Made by a program: the position numbers and the translations under genes. Under the pieces are notes generated by a model. That model was not told where the DNA came from, searched no databases, and was given only the letters and a program-made list of their open reading frames with translations. From Flavobacteriales bacterium (GTDB taxonomy: Bacteria > Bacteroidota > Bacteroidia > Flavobacteriales_F > PHOS-HE28), in assembly GCA_019638115.1 (NCBI GenBank), contig JAHBUK010000001.1:1089033-1153032 (forward strand): DNA of 64,000 nucleotides, written 5' to 3'. Shown here one piece after another: positions 35,626-44,171 of the stretch (position 1 is the first letter of the stretch; each line of letters starts with the position of its first letter).

Positions 35626-37038
35626 CTACTTCAAGCCCCGCCCCAGCAGCAGGTCCATGTAGAACCCGGGCTTCTTCAGCCTTGCCCGCAGGTCGAGGTC
35701 GGTGAACATGCTGCTGATGGTATCGGCCAGCGCAGGGTTCTTGTTGGCGCGGTCCACCACGAAGTCGAAGAGCCAGGCCTTGTCCGCGAGCTGCTGCAGG
35801 CGGGAGCTGATGGCCAGTTCCTGGCCCAGACGACGCCATACGCGGGCATCGTAGGAGTGGAGCAGGGTGTGTGGGATGGGAGCATCGGTCGAGCGTAGTG
35901 CGGCTCCGGAACCGGCCTCCTCGGCTGAACTGCTCTTCGCACTTAGCTCAGAGTGCCCCCGCTCGGCCTCCCCACTTGAACTGAGCTTTGCGCCTTGACC
36001 GGTGTGCCCCCTCCGGAGGAGGGGGAGAATGCTCTGCTGTGACGCTTTTTCAAGTGCTTCGCACGCCACATCCGCCGCATGCATGCCGCTGATCATGGCG
36101 TGGCTGATGCCTTCGCCGGTGAAGGGGTCGATCAGGTGGCCGGCATCGCCGATCAGCAAGTAGCCATCGCCGCTCAAAGGGCGGCGCTTGCTGGCCAGCG
36201 GAAGTCCCATGCCTTGCACGGGGCCATCCAAGGTGGCGTGTGCGAAGCGCTCTTTCAAGGAGGGGTGTTCGGCCAGCAGCTTCAGCAGGAGCTTCTTCAG
36301 GTCGGCCTTGCGCTTGCGCACCACGTCGCTGCGCAGCCCCAGGCCCACGTTGGCGCGCCCGTTCGGCAATGGAAATACCCAGAGGTATCCGGGCAGCAGT
36401 TCTTTCAGGAAGATGAGCTCGATGAAGCCATCCGCATCCAAGCCTTTCACGTTGCTGTAGTAGGCCCGTACGCCGGCCGCGTGGTGGCGCGGTTCCATGC
36501 CCAGGCCGGCCACATGCCGCGCGAAGTGCGAATTGGCGCCGCTGGCATCGAGGATCAGGGGTGTGGTGATCGAGCTTTGACCAAGGTCTTCAAGCGTTAC
36601 CCGCCAACCTTCCTTGATGCGCTCGAACGCTTTGGCGGCGGTGCCCTCCAGCACGGTTATGCCTGGCGCGGTCTTCACCCGCTGGAACAGGAGGTCATCG
36701 AAGTCCAAACGGGGTAGAATGGCGCCAGGGGCTTCTCCGATGCCGGTCTCCCGCCTGAAGGGTACCCGCAGGGACTTGCCTCCGGGCGCTACGAAGGTGA
36801 CCCCCCAACTCGGCATGCGGTGCGCGTCGATCTTCACGCGGTCCACCAACTCGGGCGCCACACGTTCCAGGGTGCGCATCACCTTGCCGCTCAGGGCATC
36901 GCCGCACACCTTGTCGCGTGGGAACACGGCTTTCTCCACCAGCACTGCTTCCACACCACGTTTGGCCAGTTGAAGGGCTGCCGAGCAGCCCCCCGGCCCG
37001 CCTCCAAGGATCAGCACCGGTGCGTGCATGCTGCTCAT
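35626..37038 (-). CDS. FAD-dependent oxidoreductase, geranylgeranyl reductase family
   Basis: 470 residues. The FAD-binding N-terminus is VLILGGGPGGCSAALQLAKR; the second FAD motif is LLIGDAGHLIDPFTGEGI. The middle matches the geranylgeranyl reductase/PHBH family, acting on prenyl chains or lipid-like substrates. Between EALEKAS and DAPIPHTLLHS there is an in-frame insert of about 48 residues rich in Gly, Ser and Ala (plus-strand positions about 35885-36040). It looks like a translated intergenic repeat and leaves both flanks intact. The start overlaps the pheS stop by 4 nt. Confidence 0.87.
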   Translation of the reverse strand: MSSMHAPVLILGGGPGGCSAALQLAKRGVEAVLVEKAVFPRDKVCGDALSGKVMRTLERVAPELVDRVKIDAHRMPSWGVTFVAPGGKSLRVPFRRETGIGEAPGAILPRLDFDDLLFQRVKTAPGITVLEGTAAKAFERIKEGWRVTLEDLGQSSITTPLILDASGANSHFARHVAGLGMEPRHHAAGVRAYYSNVKGLDADGFIELIFLKELLPGYLWVFPLPNGRANVGLGLRSDVVRKRKADLKKLLLKLLAEHPSLKERFAHATLDGPVQGMGLPLASKRRPLSGDGYLLIGDAGHLIDPFTGEGISHAMISGMHAADVACEALEKASQQSILPLLRRGHTGQGAKLSSSGEAERGHSELSAKSSSAEEAGSGAALRSTDAPIPHTLLHSYDARVWRRLGQELAISSRLQQLADKAWLFDFVVDRANKNPALADTISSMFTDLDLRARLKKPGFYMDLLLGRGLK

Positions 37039-38111
37039 CCGCGGAATGTGCCCGCTGCGAACTGGTCCAGGAAACGCACGTCGTTCTCCCAGTAGAGGCG
37101 CAGATCAGGCACGCGGTAGAGCAACTGTGCGATGCGCTCCACACCCATGCCCAGCGCGAAGCCGCTGTAGCGCTGCGGATCGATGCCGCAGTTGGCCAGC
37201 ACGGCGGGGTCCACCATGCCGCAACCCATGATCTCCACCCAGCCGCTGTGTTTGCACACGTTGCATCCGGGCCCACCACAGATGGTGCAGCTCATGTCCA
37301 CCTCGGCACTGGGCTCGGTGAAGGGGAAGTAGCTGGGCCGCAGGCGGATCGAGACCTCTGGCCCGAAGAGGCTCTTGGTGAAGTAGTCCAGGGTGCCTTT
37401 CAGCTCCGCGAAGCTCACGCCCTCGTCCACGTAGAGTGCTTCCACCTGGTGGAACATGCAGTGCGCCCGGGCGCTGATAGCCTCGTTGCGGTAAACGCGG
37501 CCGGGGCTGATGGTGCGGAAGGGCGGCTTGCCGCTCTCCATCACACGCACCTGAACGCTGCTGGTGTGGGTGCGCAGGGCCAGGCCCTCGACTCCGCCTG
37601 CCTGTCCGGCAGGCCCATCTCCACCGTTGTTCGAGCGTACGAAGAACGTGTCCTGCATGTCGCGTGCAGGGTGGTCCGGCGGGAAGTTGAGGGCGCTGAA
37701 ATTGTGGTGGTCGTCCTCCACCTCGGGGCCTTGGCTTACGGTGTAGCCGATGCGTGCGAACACCTCCACGATGCGTTGGCGCACGATGGTGATGGGGTGC
37801 AGGCTGCCGTTGTGTGCGGTGGAGGCCGGTGCGCTTACATCCACCTGCGGACCACTGCTTGCGGATCCGTTGGAAGCCGCCTGCTTCAGTTCATCTACGC
37901 GCGCCTGTGCCGCCTGCTTCAGTTGGTTGAGGCGCTGGCCGAAGGCGCGCTTCTCCTCTGGCGGCACCTGCTTGAAATCGTCGAACAGGGCGGTGATGCT
38001 GCCGTTGCGGCCCAGCAGGGCGATGCGCAGGCGTTCGGCCTCATCGGCGTTGGCCGCTTGTGCGCCGGACACTTCGGCCTCCAGTTGTGCTATGCGTTGT
38101 TCCAGGCTCAT
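37035..38111 (-). CDS. pheS: Phenylalanyl-tRNA synthetase alpha subunit
   Basis: 358 residues. Class II motif 2 is FRTISPGRVYRNEAISARAH and motif 3 is GMGVERIAQLLYRVPDLR; an N-terminal coiled coil binds tRNA. The partner pheT is not in the window. Compared with the family pattern (DTFFV-x-LRTHTS), a Gly-rich in-frame insert of about 16 residues sits between FVRS and LALRTHTSS (about 37579-37632). Its DNA contains a 7-bp-stem palindrome (GCCTGCC, 5 nt, GGCAGGC). The start overlaps the cyclophilin stop by 4 nt. Confidence 0.96.
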   Translation of the reverse strand: MSLEQRIAQLEAEVSGAQAANADEAERLRIALLGRNGSITALFDDFKQVPPEEKRAFGQRLNQLKQAAQARVDELKQAASNGSASSGPQVDVSAPASTAHNGSLHPITIVRQRIVEVFARIGYTVSQGPEVEDDHHNFSALNFPPDHPARDMQDTFFVRSNNGGDGPAGQAGGVEGLALRTHTSSVQVRVMESGKPPFRTISPGRVYRNEAISARAHCMFHQVEALYVDEGVSFAELKGTLDYFTKSLFGPEVSIRLRPSYFPFTEPSAEVDMSCTICGGPGCNVCKHSGWVEIMGCGMVDPAVLANCGIDPQRYSGFALGMGVERIAQLLYRVPDLRLYWENDVRFLDQFAAGTFRG

Positions 38112-38815
38112 CGGGTGCTTCGCAGATACATGCGGACGTCTTTCACAGGGCGATCGTAGGTGTTGCAGGGCAAGGCTGCCAAGGCCTCCACCACATCCAT
38201 TCCTTCCACCACCTGGCCGAACACGGTGTAGCCGCCGTCCAGGTGGGGGGTGCCGCCCAAGCGGGCATAAGTGGCGCGGTCCTGCTCGCTGTAGCTCACG
38301 TTGCGCCCATCGGCCGTGTTGCGTTCCGCGATGCGGTCCAGGTCTTGTTTGCGGTAGCTGTTGCCAAGCACGATGTAGAACTGCATCGGGTCCGAACGCA
38401 TGCCGGGGTTCCGGTCATCGCCTTCGCGCGCAGCGGCCAATGCTCCCCGCCGGTGTATGAGACCGGGCTTGATCTCGGGCTCGAGCGTGCCCTCCTGCGC
38501 ATAGCTGTCCAGGGCTGCGCCGGGCGGCGCGTGTTTGCTGGCGGGGTTGCCGCCCTGCACCAACAGGCCCGGTATGGCGCGGTGGAAGAGCAGGCTGTCG
38601 TAGGCCTTCGCCGCCATGTTGCGCAGGAAGTTGTCGCGGTGGATCGGGGTCTCGTTGTACAGCTCCACGCGGATCACCCCCAGTTCGGTCCGGATCTCCA
38701 CTTCCACCCGCTTCTCGGGCCGCGGGCTCTGCGCAAGGCCGGGGAACAGCAGCGCCCCGAACAGGAGCACGGCGAGCAGCCTTGGCACAGGGGGTGGCGT
38801 GAGGACCGGTTGCAT
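38108..38815 (-). CDS. Exported cyclophilin-type peptidyl-prolyl isomerase
   Basis: 235 residues from the ATG at 38815, with a signal peptide (LLAVLLFGALLFPGLAQ). The cyclophilin domain spans about residues 38-235, with LLFHRAIPGLLVQGG as the active-site region and a family-typical insert in Bacteroidota (about 95-165). It should catalyse proline isomerisation during folding of exported proteins. It heads a three-gene overlap series with pheS and the FAD reductase (4-nt overlaps at both junctions). Confidence 0.92.
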   Translation of the reverse strand: MQPVLTPPPVPRLLAVLLFGALLFPGLAQSPRPEKRVEVEIRTELGVIRVELYNETPIHRDNFLRNMAAKAYDSLLFHRAIPGLLVQGGNPASKHAPPGAALDSYAQEGTLEPEIKPGLIHRRGALAAAREGDDRNPGMRSDPMQFYIVLGNSYRKQDLDRIAERNTADGRNVSYSEQDRATYARLGGTPHLDGGYTVFGQVVEGMDVVEALAALPCNTYDRPVKDVRMYLRSTR

Positions 38816-38818
38816 GAT

Positions 38819-38826
38819 TACATTTG
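38819..38826 (+). promoter_or_regulatory. -7 box (TACATTTG) upstream of a lipoprotein gene
   Basis: A perfect TAnnTTTG element, 68 nt before the ATG at 38895, in the gap between divergent genes. No TTG at the -33 distance. Confidence 0.4.
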
Positions 38827-38894
38827 GGCGGCCCGGCCATGGCCGCGAACGCCTTTCGGCGTGCCATTCCGACGCTGGCCCCAAAAGTAACCCA

Positions 38895-39284
38895 ATGTCC
38901 ATACGCTCCATTCGCCGCATCCTTCTGCCCGTTCTGGCCTTTGCCCTGCTTGCCCCGATCATGTCGGGTTGCAACAAGGAGAAGCCTACCACCGTGGTGA
39001 TCATCGTGAAGGATGCCAACGGCAACACCGTACCGGGTGCCTACGTGAAGTTGTATGCCAACCCGGCCTTTCCCCTCGCCGATCCCACACGTCTCGACAA
39101 GGAGGCCACCACCAACTCCTCCGGCCGCGCCGAGTTCGATTATTCGGACTTCTACAAGCAGGGCCAATCCGGCTTTGCGGTGCTGGACATCCTGAGCACC
39201 ACCACGGGCTTCATCGGCCAAGGCATCATCAAGGTGCTGGAAGAGGAGACCAACGAGGAAACGGTGTTCCTCGAACCGGCATAG
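38895..39284 (+). CDS. Small lipoprotein with carboxypeptidase-regulatory-like fold
   Basis: 129 residues from the ATG at 38895. The lipoprotein signal ends in LLAPIMSGC (Cys at about residue 25). The mature part, with VVIIVKDANGNTVPGAYVKLYA followed by a NSSGRAEFDY segment, matches the beta-sandwich pattern of carboxypeptidase-regulatory-like (CarboxypepD_reg) domains found in many Bacteroidota surface proteins. No enzyme motif. Probably an outer-membrane lipoprotein of unknown role. Confidence 0.75.
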   Translation: MSIRSIRRILLPVLAFALLAPIMSGCNKEKPTTVVIIVKDANGNTVPGAYVKLYANPAFPLADPTRLDKEATTNSSGRAEFDYSDFYKQGQSGFAVLDILSTTTGFIGQGIIKVLEEETNEETVFLEPA

Positions 39285-39293
39285 TCGGTGTTA

Positions 39294-39629
39294 TCAGTTC
39301 GTGCTGAAGTAGCCCAGCACGGCCTCTTTCATCAGGCGCTCCTGCTCTTCCGGTCCCAAAGCGGGCAAGTCCTTCACCCGCTCGAAGTGTGGCCATCCGT
39401 CGGCATCGCGCCCCAGTTCGCGATAGTAGCCGAAGGGTAGCAGGGTAACGCAGATGCCGATGTGCATCAGGTTCACCTTCTCGTCCTTCTTGAACTCGCG
39501 GGCGCCTTGCCCAAGTTCCTGCACACCGATGAGGAAAAGCAGGGCGTTGAGGTCCAGCGTTCCGGCATCGAAACGGGCTGAAAGTTCCTTAACGAGATCG
39601 CGCCAGCGTTTTTCGAATGCGAGGTCCAA
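39294..39629 (-). CDS. Conserved hypothetical protein, start eroded by minisatellite
   Basis: About 111 residues if translation starts at the TTG at 39629 (DLAFEKRWRDLVKELSARF onward). The body has strongly patterned segments that I associate with a conserved Bacteroidota hypothetical family: LDLNALLFLIGVQELGQG, then KDEKVNLMHIGIC and GWPHFERVKDLPAL. The open frame runs on to 39830, but that part is translated minisatellite (HLHIFTSPH-like peptide), so the original start seems to have been replaced. Function unknown. Confidence 0.65.
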   Translation of the reverse strand: MDLAFEKRWRDLVKELSARFDAGTLDLNALLFLIGVQELGQGAREFKKDEKVNLMHIGICVTLLPFGYYRELGRDADGWPHFERVKDLPALGPEEQERLMKEAVLGYFSTN

Positions 39630-39639
39630 GGGAGTAAGA

Positions 39640-39684
39640 GGATGTGGAGATGTGAAGATGTGAAGATGTAGAGATGTAGAGATG
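39640..39684. repeat. Short gatgtg minisatellite
   Basis: Seven imperfect units of gatgtg-aa/ga (gatgtggagatgtgaag and relatives), followed by ttgcttcggcaagcttcgcaa, a TTGC/GCAA palindromic tail. The same repeat is much longer at 56340-56560 and inverted at 57057-57086. Between this block and the cvpA start (39830) I see no other feature. Confidence 0.7.
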
Positions 39685-39829
39685 TGTTGCTTCGGCAAGC
39701 TTCGCAATGACGTGATGGGGATGCTGAAAGGAGCGCAAAGATGCGCTTTGTGATGGGTGTTGTGCAGCACTTGAGATGGAAGCCTGAGCGCAGGCCATCT
39801 TCGCATTGTATGCATCTTCACGCCCTGCA

Positions 39830-40351
39830 ATGAATTGGTTCGATTGGGTCTTGGTCGCCTTGTTCTGCTGGGCCGCGTTCAGCGGTTTCCGGCGAGGCCT
39901 GTTGGTGGAATTGGCCGCCTTGGTGGCGCTGGTGCTGGGCATTTGGGCGGGCATACACTTCAGTGATCGCGTGGGGGCCGCCATCGGTCTGGATCCGGAG
40001 CGCACCGCGGTCGCCTTCCTGGTCACCTTGGTGGCGGTGCTCATCGCGGTGCACCTCTTGGCCAGGGCGCTCACCAAAGCCGTGGACATGGCCCTGTTGG
40101 GCATGCCTAACCGGATAACCGGGGCCCTATTCGCATTACTGCGATCGGTCTTCCTGTGGAGCGTGCTCTTCAACCTGCTTGCCGGGTGGTCCGATGGTCG
40201 TTTGCCGCCAGCGGAGGTGCGACAGGGATCCGCGCTTTACGGCCCGGTACGCGCATCAGCTCCATTCCTGTTGCCCGACCTTGGCGAGACCACGTGGGTG
40301 ATGCAGGTGGTGGACCAGCTGAAGCAGGAGGCCGAGGAGCTGGCGCGATGA
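39830..40351 (+). CDS. CvpA family membrane protein
   Basis: 173 residues from the ATG at 39830 (MNWFDWVLVALFCWAAFSGF). Four hydrophobic segments and the typical start FRRGLLVELAALVALVLGIWAG identify the CvpA/colicin V production family. Its function is unclear: it is needed for envelope integrity in some bacteria. The frame upstream to 39806 adds only a non-conserved peptide. It is convergent with a GT-C protein gene, 35 nt apart. Confidence 0.87.
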   Translation: MNWFDWVLVALFCWAAFSGFRRGLLVELAALVALVLGIWAGIHFSDRVGAAIGLDPERTAVAFLVTLVAVLIAVHLLARALTKAVDMALLGMPNRITGALFALLRSVFLWSVLFNLLAGWSDGRLPPAEVRQGSALYGPVRASAPFLLPDLGETTWVMQVVDQLKQEAEELAR

Positions 40352-40386
40352 GCCCCGTGGGCAAGTACGCTTGGGTGCAGTGTTCC

Positions 40387-41673
40387 CTATTTCCCGAAAG
40401 AACCCGAACGCTTGTTCAGCGCGGGTAGTAGGGCGTTGAAAGCCCATGTGGCCACGATCACCAGCAGGGGTAGTGCCGGTGCCTTGAAACGGGCGTCCAC
40501 GCTGGATATTCCTGCGGAGAAGAGGATGGCAGCGGAGATAACGAGCAGCAAGAGGAGCTCGTTGTTCAGGTGCTTGAACCTGGCCAGCACCAGAAGCAGC
40601 CCCAGCAACAGCGTTCCGGTGAGCAGCAGGGCCAGTCCGACCAGGCCCATGCCCAGGGCCGAGCGTTTGCCGAAATACTGCCGGATGTGGCCTCGACCCG
40701 GTGCCGCGAGCGTGCCCAGTGTTTTGCGCAACTGTGCCGTGGACCAAGCGATGGGATGTTCGAGCAAGGTGTTTCGCACATCCTGGCGCAAGGTGTTGAA
40801 GTATGCCGCTACCTGGGCACGGTCCTCCCAATCGGTGGCCATGGATCGGCCGTGCAGTTCCTGCAGGTAGCCGGAAGCGCGCTGATCCTGTGCGCGGGTC
40901 AACACTTCCGGCAGGTGGAAATAGGCGGCGGCCACTGGGCCACTGTCTGAAAGCATGAAGCGCCCAGTGCGCGCCTGGTTGCGCATCATCCAAGGCAGAA
41001 CGGATAGCGCCAGGGTGATGGCGAACAGCACGTGACCACGGGATGCGCGGTGGTGCAGGAGTGCGTGAGCAGTCCCTGCTACAAGTCCGATGGCGAGCGC
41101 GTTCGGACGGAACCAGGTGGCCAGTGCGAAACACAGCGCGGCAAGCACCATGTGCTGTGGTTCGCGCCCTTTGACCAGGAGCAGCGTGCCACACAGAACC
41201 GCAGTAATGAACACCGCTTCGGTGAGGATGCTGCCGGAGAGGATGATGTCCGTTGGATCGATCGCCACCCATCCCGCCGCGAAGAAAGCCCACCTCGTGT
41301 GCAAGCCAGTGCGCATTGCCAGCGCATGCACCAGCGGGACCTTCGCTGCGGATAGCAACACTTGCACACACAACACCAGCCCGAGGTGGCCTCCCAACAA
41401 GTGGATCAGGAACGGATACCCCGGCATGCGCGTGGTGTCCGGCACGTCCAGCGGATGGAACAGGCTGTACACGCCATGCTGCAGGTTCATCGCCAGGGCG
41501 AGGTAGTAGCCCGGGTCGAAGTGCAGATGCCAGCCTTGCGTTGCATGGAAAAGCGCGAAAGCGGCACGCAGAAGCATGGCCAGTAGGAACAGGCCGAGAA
41601 TACCGCGACGGCCATCAAGCGCGTGCACTACCCGGGGCGTCCGTGGCATGCTTGTCCGGTCCATCGCGGACAT
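40387..41673 (-). CDS. Multi-membrane-spanning glycosyltransferase (GT-C/GT39-like)
   Basis: 428 residues with about nine predicted transmembrane helices. The first periplasmic loop has FDPGYYLALAMNLQHGV and the RMPGYPFLIHLLGG segment, a pattern of polyprenyl-phosphate sugar transferases (ArnT/PMT-like). The C-terminal part is helical and hydrophobic, without a soluble domain. It probably transfers a sugar from a lipid carrier to an exported acceptor; neither sugar nor acceptor is known. Its stop is near that of cvpA; the cold-shock-domain gene lies 12 nt downstream of its start on the same strand. Confidence 0.82.
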   Translation of the reverse strand: MSAMDRTSMPRTPRVVHALDGRRGILGLFLLAMLLRAAFALFHATQGWHLHFDPGYYLALAMNLQHGVYSLFHPLDVPDTTRMPGYPFLIHLLGGHLGLVLCVQVLLSAAKVPLVHALAMRTGLHTRWAFFAAGWVAIDPTDIILSGSILTEAVFITAVLCGTLLLVKGREPQHMVLAALCFALATWFRPNALAIGLVAGTAHALLHHRASRGHVLFAITLALSVLPWMMRNQARTGRFMLSDSGPVAAAYFHLPEVLTRAQDQRASGYLQELHGRSMATDWEDRAQVAAYFNTLRQDVRNTLLEHPIAWSTAQLRKTLGTLAAPGRGHIRQYFGKRSALGMGLVGLALLLTGTLLLGLLLVLARFKHLNNELLLLLVISAAILFSAGISSVDARFKAPALPLLVIVATWAFNALLPALNKRSGSFGK

Positions 41674-41685
41674 CGGCGGAAAGAC

Positions 41686-42171
41686 TTACTGGGCCTCGGT
41701 GGCGGGGGCGGCAGGGGGGGCGCTGTACTTGTGTACACGCACCGCATTCATGCCCTTGGGTCCGCGCTCCAGGTCGTAGGTCACCACGTCGCCTTCCTTC
41801 ACCTCCTCGTCCAAGCCGCTCACGTGCACGAAATAGCGCTCCTGCGAACCTTGTTCAATGATGAAGCCGAAGCCTTTGGAGTGATCGAAGAAATCCACAC
41901 GTCCGGTGCGCACGGCATCAGCATCGGCCTGAGAGCGACGGGGAACACCCAACTCGATGCTTTCCGCATCCACCTCCACCCGCTTCTTGTTGGGGTCAGG
42001 AGGGGTGTTGGTGATCATGCCATTCTCATCCACGTAAGCGAGCATGCTCTCGAAGCTTCCACCGCCGGAGTTCGCCTTGCGCTCCTCCTTTTTCTGTTGC
42101 TTCTCTTCCCGCTTTTTCAGGCGGTTCTTCTCTTTTTCGCGCTTGCTGAAGGTGGACTGGGATCTGGCCAT
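41686..42171 (-). CDS. Cold-shock-domain protein with basic N-terminal extension
   Basis: 161 residues from the ATG at 42171 (MARSQSTFSKREKEKNRLKK). The first ~50 residues are Lys/Glu-rich and probably helical. The C-terminal cold-shock domain (about 88-150) has RNP-1-like KGFGFI and RNP-2-like YFVHVSGL. This two-part form is common in Bacteroidota and is distinct from 70-residue CspA. It should bind RNA or single-stranded DNA as a chaperone. It precedes the glycosyltransferase gene on the same strand. Confidence 0.9.
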   Translation of the reverse strand: MARSQSTFSKREKEKNRLKKREEKQQKKEERKANSGGGSFESMLAYVDENGMITNTPPDPNKKRVEVDAESIELGVPRRSQADADAVRTGRVDFFDHSKGFGFIIEQGSQERYFVHVSGLDEEVKEGDVVTYDLERGPKGMNAVRVHKYSAPPAAPATEAQ

Positions 42172-42248
42172 GTGTGGTGTTCGTACTGCGGCTTTTTGTC
42201 GTTCCGCGAGCATGAAGGTACGCTTTCCTTGCTCAACCGACCGGAACG

Positions 42249-43493
42249 CTAGTGTTCACGGGCCATTGAGAGGCTTGCCCGCCGTACTTGGAAGGTGAAA
42301 TACAGCATGCTGATACCGGCTGCAAGAGCCACCGGAATGGTGAGCCAACTGGTGTAAGGTACCAGGCCGGTCCGGTGCAATACGAACACTACGCTACCAG
42401 CCATGAAGAGTAGCCGGAACACTTCAAGAGGAACCGCCCACTTGCGCGCCTGCAGGATGCCGCCCCAGCTGGTGATCATGAGGAAAAGTCCGATCGTGAG
42501 CACCACGCGGTCCAACGCGCTCAACGGCCAGGCCATGTTGATGGCCACGAACATATAGCCCATGCCCAGTGCCACTTGGGCCACCAGGTAGCCGGTCATA
42601 TTGGGGAAGGGCTCGCTGCGGTACTTCACTTGTTGATCCAAGTTGTATCCGATCACAGCTGGCGGTGGTTCGTCGCACACATCGGCCGGCCGCCAGCCGG
42701 TTGGCATGAACCACAGCCTGATCTTGTCCCACCAACTCTTGGTGTGCCAAGCATCGCTCCACAACTGCCGCCAGTACTGGAAGTTCACATAGATCGGGTC
42801 CCAGGTGCGGGGTGGGTGCGTAATGCCGTAGCACACGGGTTCCTTCTCCTCCTCGTAGCTGCCGAAGAGCTTGTCCCAGATGATCAGGAACTCCGAGTAG
42901 TTCTTGTCGATGTACTGCGGATTCACGCCATGGTGTACGCGGTGGTGGCTGGGGGTAACGAAGTACTTCTCCACCCAGCCCATGCGGCCGATCAGGCGTG
43001 TGTGGTGCCAGTAGGCGAGGAGTAGATGCACTGCGGCCACTGAATAGACCTGCTCGGGGGAAAAGCCGATGAGCACCAGCACCCAATCGAAGAATGCGAA
43101 CTGGAAGATGCGTTGCGTGAAGCTGGCGCGGATGCCCACCGAGAGGTTCATCTCCTCGCTGCTGTGGTGCGGCATGTGCGCAGCCCAGAACACGTTCACG
43201 CGGTGGCCCGTACGGTGGAACCAGTAGAACACGAAATCGGAGATGATCAGCAGGCCCAGCATGCTGTACCACGTGGTGGGCACTTGCCATGGCGCGAACT
43301 GGTAGAGCCAGCCGTACCACTTGTACACGAAGAAGGCCACCGCCAGGTTGATGCACTGGTTGCCAATGCCCGTGCCCAGGTTCGTGATCGTGTCCTGGAA
43401 GTTGTAGATCCCGTTCTTCACCCGGATGCTGTAGATGATCTCGAACAGCAGCAGGGCCACCACAATGGGGGTGATGAAGGCGTAAACGTTCAT
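42249..43493 (-). CDS. Fatty acid hydroxylase / sterol desaturase superfamily membrane enzyme
   Basis: 414 residues with several transmembrane helices. Histidine boxes that hold a di-iron centre are visible: FHRTGHRVN, HMPHHSSEE and SHHRVHHG. The overall layout, with an extra C-terminal block of three to four helices, is most like alkylglycerol monooxygenase. It probably hydroxylates a lipid with oxygen. It is monocistronic as far as can be seen; the substrate is not predictable. Confidence 0.88.
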   Translation of the reverse strand: MNVYAFITPIVVALLLFEIIYSIRVKNGIYNFQDTITNLGTGIGNQCINLAVAFFVYKWYGWLYQFAPWQVPTTWYSMLGLLIISDFVFYWFHRTGHRVNVFWAAHMPHHSSEEMNLSVGIRASFTQRIFQFAFFDWVLVLIGFSPEQVYSVAAVHLLLAYWHHTRLIGRMGWVEKYFVTPSHHRVHHGVNPQYIDKNYSEFLIIWDKLFGSYEEEKEPVCYGITHPPRTWDPIYVNFQYWRQLWSDAWHTKSWWDKIRLWFMPTGWRPADVCDEPPPAVIGYNLDQQVKYRSEPFPNMTGYLVAQVALGMGYMFVAINMAWPLSALDRVVLTIGLFLMITSWGGILQARKWAVPLEVFRLLFMAGSVVFVLHRTGLVPYTSWLTIPVALAAGISMLYFTFQVRRASLSMAREH

Positions 43494-43597
43494 GGTGAAC
43501 GAAGGTAGGATGAAGCCTGAGTTACCACCTTGGTCCGTCCGCTACAGTGCTGCTACCGACCCAACCTCAGTCGAGGTTCCAGCCAGGCTTGGATCTC

Positions 43598-43933
43598 TTA
43601 TGCACTGCGCTTCCCTTCAGCAACTGCGATGGTGAGCTCGTACAGTTCGTCCTGTGTCGCTTCCACCCGCATCCCTTCCTTTCGCAATAGTAGCAACGCC
43701 AAACCAAGCCCCGTGCGTTTGTTCCCGTCCAACCAAGGATGCCTGATGATTATGCTCTCCATCAGGGCAGCCGCCTTCGCGGCAGGCGTTGGATACAGGT
43801 CCTCGCCTCCGAAGGTCTGGTAAGGCCTTGCCAACGCGGCTTCCACACCACCCTCATCACGAATGCCATTTGCTCCCCCGAACTCCTTGATGGATCGTTC
43901 GTGGAAGCGCTCCGCCAGTGCGCGCGAGATCAT
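43598..43933 (-). CDS. doc: Doc-type Fic-domain toxin
   Basis: 111 residues. The Fic/Doc core motif is HPWLDGNKRTG (canonical HxFx(D/A)GNKR), with the His that drives nucleotide or phosphate transfer. The N-terminus IKEFGGANGIRDEGGVEAALARP matches death-on-curing proteins. Doc family toxins phosphorylate elongation factor Tu. The start overlaps the small upstream ORF by 4 nt, the usual toxin-antitoxin arrangement with antitoxin first. Confidence 0.9.
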   Translation of the reverse strand: MISRALAERFHERSIKEFGGANGIRDEGGVEAALARPYQTFGGEDLYPTPAAKAAALMESIIIRHPWLDGNKRTGLGLALLLLRKEGMRVEATQDELYELTIAVAEGKRSA

Positions 43934-44118
43934 TTGGCCAAGCGTGCAAGTACGTCCCGATTCTCTTCAATGATGCGTTCGATCATTGCATCATCATCAT
44001 CCTTATCGGCCGATGCGATCTTTAGTTCATCAAGCAGTTCAATGAGCTTAAGCAGCGCCTTATCGGAAAGCCCTTCTATGGCCTTCGTTGCCTTATCGCG
44101 TAGTTCCTTGGTGCTCAT
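43930..44118 (-). CDS. Putative antitoxin partner of Doc
   Basis: 62 residues, MSTKELRDKATKAIEGLSDKA at the start and acidic in the middle (SADKDDDDAMIER). Small, charged, and overlapping the doc start by 4 nt, so it fits an antitoxin. It does not look like Phd; it is nearer to uncharacterised small helical antitoxins. The partner function is inferred from position. Confidence 0.7.
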   Translation of the reverse strand: MSTKELRDKATKAIEGLSDKALLKLIELLDELKIASADKDDDDAMIERIIEENRDVLARLAK

Positions 44119-44171
44119 GGTATGCGCCGCAGCACGGCGAGGGTGTATGGTCCTCCCAAGTTACACCTCCT

